From positions 1 to 18,415 of the forward strand of contig JBBQPM010000133.1 of the NCBI GenBank assembly GCA_038217425.1: a stretch of DNA of 18,415 nucleotides. Reading direction: 5' to 3'. This document shows positions 14,268 through 18,415 of the stretch, piece after piece (positions within the stretch are counted from its first letter, which is position 1; each line of letters opens with the position of its first letter). The position numbers and the translations under genes were made by a program. The notes beneath the pieces were generated by a model. That model did no database searches and was not told where the DNA came from. It worked only from the letters and a program-made list of their open reading frames with translations. This DNA is from JAIEPT01 sp038217425 (GTDB lineage Bacteria > Planctomycetota > Planctomycetia > Gemmatales > Gemmataceae).

Positions 14268-15215
14268 ATGGCCAAACCGATGCCGTACAAGGGCATTCAG
14301 CTCACCCAGCTGCGCAGCTTCTGCGTGGTCGCTGGGCGTGCGAACTTCACCGAGGCGGCGGAGATTCTCGGCCTATCCGTCCCCGCCGTCTGGCAGCAGG
14401 TTCGCAGCCTCGAGCGCGAGATGGGCACGCCCCTCTTTCAGCGCGTGGGCCGAGCGGTCAGCATCACGGCGGAGGGGAAGTTGCTTGCCGACATGATTCA
14501 GCCGTACGTCAACGGTCTCGAATCGCTGTTCGAGACGTTTCAGCAGAAGAAGGCGGACATCCCGCAGCAGCTCTCGCTGGCGACGACGTATTACGCCGCG
14601 TCGTTTCATCTGGTGGAGCCGGTGCGCGAGTTCGTCGCCTCGCATCCGAGCGTTCGGCTCAGCTTGTACACCGGCATGGGCCTGGAACCGCTCGAGATTT
14701 TGAGTCGCCAGCAGGCCCATTTCGGGCTGATTTCGTTTGACCCGGAAGAAGCCCGACATCCGCAGATGGACTACGAGGATCTGTATACGCTCGATTACAC
14801 GCTGCTCACGCCGAAGGGACATCCGCTGTCGCGCAAGCGCAAGGTGACGCCCGCGGACCTGGTGTCGTACCCTCACATCATCACGCCGCGGCAGGGCCTG
14901 ACGTTCGAGACGCTGGAACGGCTTCTGCGGCGGCACGGCTTATTGGAGTCGCTGGACGTGGCGATGGATTGCCGGTACACGGAATTGATTCTGAAGTACG
15001 TCGGTCTCGGCCTGGGCATCGCGCTTGTGTACATGAACGGGAAGGTTCGGCAATCGCTTGACCTGGTGCATGCCCGCGTGTACGATCCGGAACTTCGGCC
15101 GATGAACGTCGCCCTGGTGGCGCGGAAGCACTACCGGTTCTCGGAGCCGATGGAGGCGTTTCGGGAGTTGCTCAGGAAGCACCTGTACGATCCGGCGGCG
15201 CTGGCGAAGAAGTGA
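14268..15215 (+). CDS. LysR-type transcriptional regulator
   Basis: The 315-residue protein has an N-terminal winged helix-turn-helix (about 10-70): LTQLRSFCVVAGRANFTEAA, then LSVPAVWQQVRSLEREMGTPLFQR. The C-terminal effector-binding domain has the two-lobed periplasmic-binding fold, with GHPL near the lobe hinge, LVSYPHIITPRQGLTFETL and YVGLGLGIALVYM. These last blocks resemble the CysB/Cbl side of the family, but the inducer is unknown. The start at 14268 has GGAG six bases upstream. The frame is open to 14199 without a site or homology. The gene is divergent from the phosphatase/nuclease and pfk pair, a common arrangement for a LysR and its target. Its stop is three bases from the stop of the toxin gene. 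Confidence 0.93.
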   Translation: MAKPMPYKGIQLTQLRSFCVVAGRANFTEAAEILGLSVPAVWQQVRSLEREMGTPLFQRVGRAVSITAEGKLLADMIQPYVNGLESLFETFQQKKADIPQQLSLATTYYAASFHLVEPVREFVASHPSVRLSLYTGMGLEPLEILSRQQAHFGLISFDPEEARHPQMDYEDLYTLDYTLLTPKGHPLSRKRKVTPADLVSYPHIITPRQGLTFETLERLLRRHGLLESLDVAMDCRYTELILKYVGLGLGIALVYMNGKVRQSLDLVHARVYDPELRPMNVALVARKHYRFSEPMEAFRELLRKHLYDPAALAKK

Positions 15216-15218
15216 AAC

Positions 15219-15518
15219 CTAATTTCGTTCCTGCCATTTGGCCGGATCCTGAGACGTGTGGAAGATACTGACAACGAAAATGTAGGATCGTCCGATCTTG
15301 TAGTAGATGGCATACGGCCATGTCAACACTAGAGCTTCCCGTAGCTCGCCAAAAACGACGGGATACCGATCCGGCTGCTCTTTGACCCGCTGCAAGACTC
15401 GTTCGACCGCCTTGATGAAGCGAACGCTAGTATTCGCGCTTTCCCAGGCGTACCACTCAACTGCTCGATTGTATTCGGTCTCTGCATCGGATCGAAGTCG
15501 TAACGGCAAGCAATTCAC
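15219..15518 (-). CDS. ParE/RelE-family toxin
   Basis: The 99-residue protein fits the ParE-type toxin fold. It has an early Arg, Asp and Glu pattern, EYNRAVEWYAWES, FIKAVERVLQRVKEQPDRYPVV, LREALVLTWPYAIYYKIG, and the final VVSIFHTSQDPAKWQ with the family His and Trp. ParE toxins act on gyrase and RelE toxins cut mRNA on ribosomes; the target here is unknown. The start codon is GTG at 15518, inside a GTGA overlap with the antitoxin stop, so the pair is translationally coupled. The LysR gene converges with a three-base gap. Confidence 0.87.
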   Translation of the reverse strand: MNCLPLRLRSDAETEYNRAVEWYAWESANTSVRFIKAVERVLQRVKEQPDRYPVVFGELREALVLTWPYAIYYKIGRSYIFVVSIFHTSQDPAKWQERN

Positions 15519-15742
15519 TTTCCGATCCGCTTCAGCGCGGCCTCCTGAACCTCTCGCCAGGGGATTCCGCCCTCCGGATCGGCGTCGGCTTCCGCTGCGC
15601 GGCGTTGCAGCTCTTGTCGTTGCCAGGGACTAATCCACGAGCCTGGCGGATCGGATGCGCGGACGCTCTCGAACAACTCCTCCGCAAGTGCGATCTTCTC
15701 GTCGCGAGTCAACCGGTCCAGGCCAAGCGAATTCATGTCCAT
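15515..15742 (-). CDS. Antitoxin, addiction-module (PF09720-like) family
   Basis: The 75-residue protein has the helical layout of the short antitoxin family paired with ParE/RelE toxins: LDRLTRDEKIALAEELFESV at the N terminus, then WISPWQRQELQRR and IPWREVQEAALKRIGK. The N-terminal part likely binds DNA or dimerises and the C-terminal part covers the toxin; this is family knowledge, not read from the sequence. The ATG at 15742 has AGGAGG five bases upstream. The gene precedes its toxin, as usual, and overlaps it by four bases. Confidence 0.85.
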   Translation of the reverse strand: MDMNSLGLDRLTRDEKIALAEELFESVRASDPPGSWISPWQRQELQRRAAEADADPEGGIPWREVQEAALKRIGK

Positions 15743-15938
15743 CGGACCCTCCTACTCGTTCGAACGTTCATCCGCCCTATTCTAATTCCGACAGCGCCTC
15801 CCCGCAAGGCCGCATCGTTAACCCGGGCAACAACGTCATTTTTGCAAAAAGAAATAGCAATCGCTCGCCGACGTCGGGTATAAAGAGCGTACGAACCTCC
15901 GTTTCCTACCTCGCCCCTGTTCACGGTTTAAGCCAATC
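15743..15938. promoter_or_regulatory. Divergent spacer between the TA pair and the cytochrome gene
   Basis: The 196-bp spacer holds a TATAAA at 15879-15884, a possible -10 box for the plus-strand gene, without a good -35. The antitoxin could bind here to repress its own operon. No open frame with coding character is present. Confidence 0.3.
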
Positions 15939-18415
15939 ATGACTGCCAAATTCTCCAGCACCCTCGGCCTCCTCGCGCTCCTCACGCCTCTCGTCTCCGC
16001 ACAGGAGGCGAAGCAGGCGGAACCGGTCAGCTACCACAAACAAGTTCGGCCCATCTTCCAGGCGAATTGCCAGGGCTGCCATCAGCCCGCCAAGGCCAAG
16101 GCCGACTACGTGATGACCAGCCGCGATGAGCTCCTCGCCGGCGGCGAGTCGGGCAACAAGGCCATCGTCCCCGGCGACGCCAAGGCGAGTTACCTCCTGG
16201 ACCTCATCACGCCGGTGAACGGCGTGGCGGAGATGCCCGAAGGCCGCAAGCCGCTCGATCGGGACGACGTCGCTCTCATCAAACGCTGGATCGAGGAAGG
16301 CGCCAAGGACGACACCCCGGCCAACGCCCTGGAACGCTACGACTCGAAGAATCCCCCCGTCTACACCCACCAGCCGATCCTGCCGTCGCTCGATTTCGCC
16401 CCCGACGGCAAGACGCTCGCGGTCGCCGGGTTTCACGAAATCCTGCTCGTCGATCCCGTGCAGGGAAAACTCACGGGCCGGCTCGTCGGTCTGTCGGAGC
16501 GGATTCAGACGGTCCGCTTTTCGCCGAACGGCAAGCTGCTGGCCGCGTCGGGCGGGTCGCCGGGACGCATGGGCGCAGTCCAGGTGTGGGACGTCGCCAA
16601 GCAAAAGCTCAAACTCTCCGTGCCGCTCACCTACGATATTCTTCTGGGCGTCAGCTGGTCGCCCGACGGTTCGAAGCTCGCGTTCGGCTGCACCGACAAG
16701 ACGATCCGCGTGATCGATGCCGAGACCGGCGAACAAATCTGTCAGCAGGGGAGCCATGACGACTGGGTGCTCGACACGCTCTTCAGTTCGGACGGCTCGC
16801 ATGTCGTTTCCGCAGGACGCGATATGAGCGTCAAGCTCACCGAGATCGCGACGCAGCGATTCGTCGACAACGTGACGTCGATCACGCCCAAGGCCCTCAA
16901 GGGAGGCATCCAGGCGCTGACCCGACATCCGAAGTACGACCTCTTCATCGCGGGGGGCTCCGACGGCATGCCGCGGGCGTATCGCATCTTCCGCGAAACC
17001 AACCGCGCCATCGGTGACGACGCCAACCTCATCGGTGAAATCTTCCCGCTCATGGGACGCGTCTTCAGCATCCGCTTCAGCGCCGACGGCACACGCATCG
17101 CCGCTGGCAGCAGCCTCGACGGCAAGGGCGAAATCGTGCTGGCGACCTTCGACTACAAGGACGACGTCCCCAAGGAGATCGTCCGCATCATGGGCAAAGT
17201 CCCCGGCACCCGCACCGCGCCCGAGAAACAGGCGCTGGCCGATTACCGCAGCAAAGGGATCAAGCTCCTCGCTCGCATCCCGAGCCCCAAGGCGGGCGTC
17301 TACGCGGTCGCGTTTCAGCCCGACGGCAAGGCGCTGGCGTCCGCCGACGGCGAAGGCATGGTCCGCCTCTTCGACGCCGCCAGCGGCAAGCTGATCAAGG
17401 AGTTCGCCCCGGCGCCGATCAAAGCCGTCGCCAAGCAGCCACGCGCCAATCCGAAGCTCACGTTCCCCAAGGACGAACCGCTCGCCGCAGAAAAGCTCCC
17501 CGCGGGCGTCAAAGTCGTCGCGCTGGAAGTCACGCCCACGTCGGTCGATCTGAGTAGTCCGTATGCCTACGTGCAACTTCTCGTCACCGCTCGGCTCTCC
17601 AGCGGCGATACGTTCGACGTCACCCGTTTGGCGAAGATCGGACTCTCCACCAAGGCGGTCGAGGTGACCGCCTCGGGCCTGGTTCGGCCCATGAGCGACG
17701 GTCTCGGCAAGATTACCGTCGCCTTCGACGGCAAGTCGGCGGCCATCCCCGCCAAGGTCTCGGGCATGAACGTCGCCTACAATGCCGACTTCATTCACGA
17801 CGTCAACCCGATTCTCGGCAAGCTCGGCTGCAACCAGGGGACGTGCCACGGCGCCAACAAGGGCCGCAACGGCTTCAAGCTGTCGCTTCGCGGCGTCGAT
17901 CCGATCTTCGACGTTCGCGCTTTTCTCGACGACCACGCCGGCCGGCGCGCCAACGTCGCTTCACCCGACGACAGCCTGATGTTGCAAAAACCGACCGGCG
18001 CCGTCCCGCACGTGGGGGGACAGCTCTTCAAGCCCGGCGAGCCGTACTACGAACTTCTACGCAACTGGATCGGCCATGGCGCCGAGCTGGACCTCAAGAG
18101 CCCGAAGGTCGCGAAGATCGAACTGCAGCCCGCGAATCCGATCGTGCAGCACGGCGGCGAGAAGCAGCAGTTCCGCGTCCTCGCCACCTACGCCGACGGC
18201 AGGGTGAAGGACGTCACCCGCGAGGCGTTCATCGAATCGGGCAACATCGAAGTCGCCACCGCCGACCGCACTGGCCTGCTCACCGCGCTGCGTCGCGGCG
18301 AGGTGCCGGTGCTGGCGCGTTACGAAGGCGCCTACAGCGCGACGTTGATGCTGGTCATGGGCGATCGTTCCGGGTTCGCGTGGAAGGATCCGCCGACGTT
18401 TAACAAGATCGATGA
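15939..18415 (+). CDS. Exported cytochrome c / WD40 / BIG-domain protein (partial, runs off the right edge)
   Basis: The frame stays open from ATG 15939 to the window end, so at least 825 residues are present and the C terminus is missing. Order of parts: signal peptide ending LVSAQ (about 1-21), a planctomycete-type cytochrome c domain with CQGCH (C44, C47, H48) in RPIFQANCQGCH, WD40-like repeats (about 150-490; LDFAPDGKTLAVAG, VRFSPNGKLLAASG, VSWSPDGSKLAFG, VAFQPDGKALASADG), then Ig-like/BIG2 segments (about 525-610 and 720-810) around a second Cys block, LGCNQGTCHG, with a CX4CH spacing (C631, C636, H637), and GFKLSLRG. Family knowledge: such proteins usually continue into DUF1549 and DUF1553 domains. 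The role is unknown; a redox or polysaccharide-degradation role is often proposed. The 671-residue frame on the other strand is a shadow. Confidence 0.93.
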   Translation, partial: MTAKFSSTLGLLALLTPLVSAQEAKQAEPVSYHKQVRPIFQANCQGCHQPAKAKADYVMTSRDELLAGGESGNKAIVPGDAKASYLLDLITPVNGVAEMPEGRKPLDRDDVALIKRWIEEGAKDDTPANALERYDSKNPPVYTHQPILPSLDFAPDGKTLAVAGFHEILLVDPVQGKLTGRLVGLSERIQTVRFSPNGKLLAASGGSPGRMGAVQVWDVAKQKLKLSVPLTYDILLGVSWSPDGSKLAFGCTDKTIRVIDAETGEQICQQGSHDDWVLDTLFSSDGSHVVSAGRDMSVKLTEIATQRFVDNVTSITPKALKGGIQALTRHPKYDLFIAGGSDGMPRAYRIFRETNRAIGDDANLIGEIFPLMGRVFSIRFSADGTRIAAGSSLDGKGEIVLATFDYKDDVPKEIVRIMGKVPGTRTAPEKQALADYRSKGIKLLARIPSPKAGVYAVAFQPDGKALASADGEGMVRLFDAASGKLIKEFAPAPIKAVAKQPRANPKLTFPKDEPLAAEKLPAGVKVVALEVTPTSVDLSSPYAYVQLLVTARLSSGDTFDVTRLAKIGLSTKAVEVTASGLVRPMSDGLGKITVAFDGKSAAIPAKVSGMNVAYNADFIHDVNPILGKLGCNQGTCHGANKGRNGFKLSLRGVDPIFDVRAFLDDHAGRRANVASPDDSLMLQKPTGAVPHVGGQLFKPGEPYYELLRNWIGHGAELDLKSPKVAKIELQPANPIVQHGGEKQQFRVLATYADGRVKDVTREAFIESGNIEVATADRTGLLTALRRGEVPVLARYEGAYSATLMLVMGDRSGFAWKDPPTFNKID

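Noticed and set aside
15816..15832. GTTAAC and CCCGGG palindromes before the cytochrome gene
   Set aside because: They are short six-base palindromes expected by chance and do not form one larger symmetric site.
15921..17936. 671-residue open frame on the minus strand
   Set aside because: It is antisense to the WD40/cytochrome gene, whose motifs and signal peptide are unambiguous. The frame is open because of GC-rich codon use.

Overview
The window is about 18.4 kb of high-GC chromosomal DNA with tightly packed genes. It most resembles a planctomycete, probably of the Gemmata/Gemmataceae group. The best evidence is the gene cut by the right edge: an exported cytochrome c / WD40 / bacterial Ig-like protein, an architecture typical of Planctomycetota. 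A giant one-span membrane protein with a TPR tail and several exported proteins of unknown role also fit. The organism is inferred from gene content; no rRNA or marker tree is available here.

Layout, left to right. (1) 1-2336: a leader with a consensus -10 box, then pyruvate kinase (pyk), overlapped by a small nucleoside phosphorylase/nucleosidase-family gene. (2) 2345-2376: a palindrome between convergent genes. (3) 2387-5747, minus strand: a compact operon read as glycerol kinase (glpK), a DUF58/vWA protein, and an exported isoaspartyl peptidase/type III asparaginase. (4) 5811-5880: two inverted repeats upstream of glpK. (5) 5905-9765, minus strand: a 1286-residue protein with 25-residue tandem repeats, an acidic stretch, a lysine run, one membrane span and a long helical/TPR region. 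(6) 9766-10108: divergent control region with a duplicated 14-bp motif. (7) 10109-11984, plus strand: ribosomal silencing factor rsfS with a TTG start, a DUF1326-like exported Cys-rich protein, and an unrecognised exported protein preceded by a second copy of the palindrome from (2). (8) 11987-14152, minus strand: 6-phosphofructokinase, preceded in the same direction by an exported endonuclease/exonuclease/phosphatase-family protein. (9) 14268-15215, plus strand: a LysR-type regulator divergent from (8). (10) 15219-15742, minus strand: an antitoxin/ParE-like toxin pair. (11) 15939 to the right edge, plus strand: the partial cytochrome/WD40/BIG protein, which has no stop codon inside the window.

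How the genes fit together. Three carbon-metabolism kinases (pyruvate kinase, glycerol kinase, 6-phosphofructokinase) lie within 13 kb but in separate transcription units, so the region is metabolically flavoured without being one pathway operon. The LysR gene is placed to control the exported phosphatase/nuclease and pfk, but this is inferred from divergence only. No prophage, insertion sequence, CRISPR array, rRNA or tRNA was found. The long open frames opposite the real genes are shadows caused by GC-rich codon use. No clearly new defence or biosynthetic system is visible. The least explained items are the repeat-bearing membrane protein and the dispersed palindromes.
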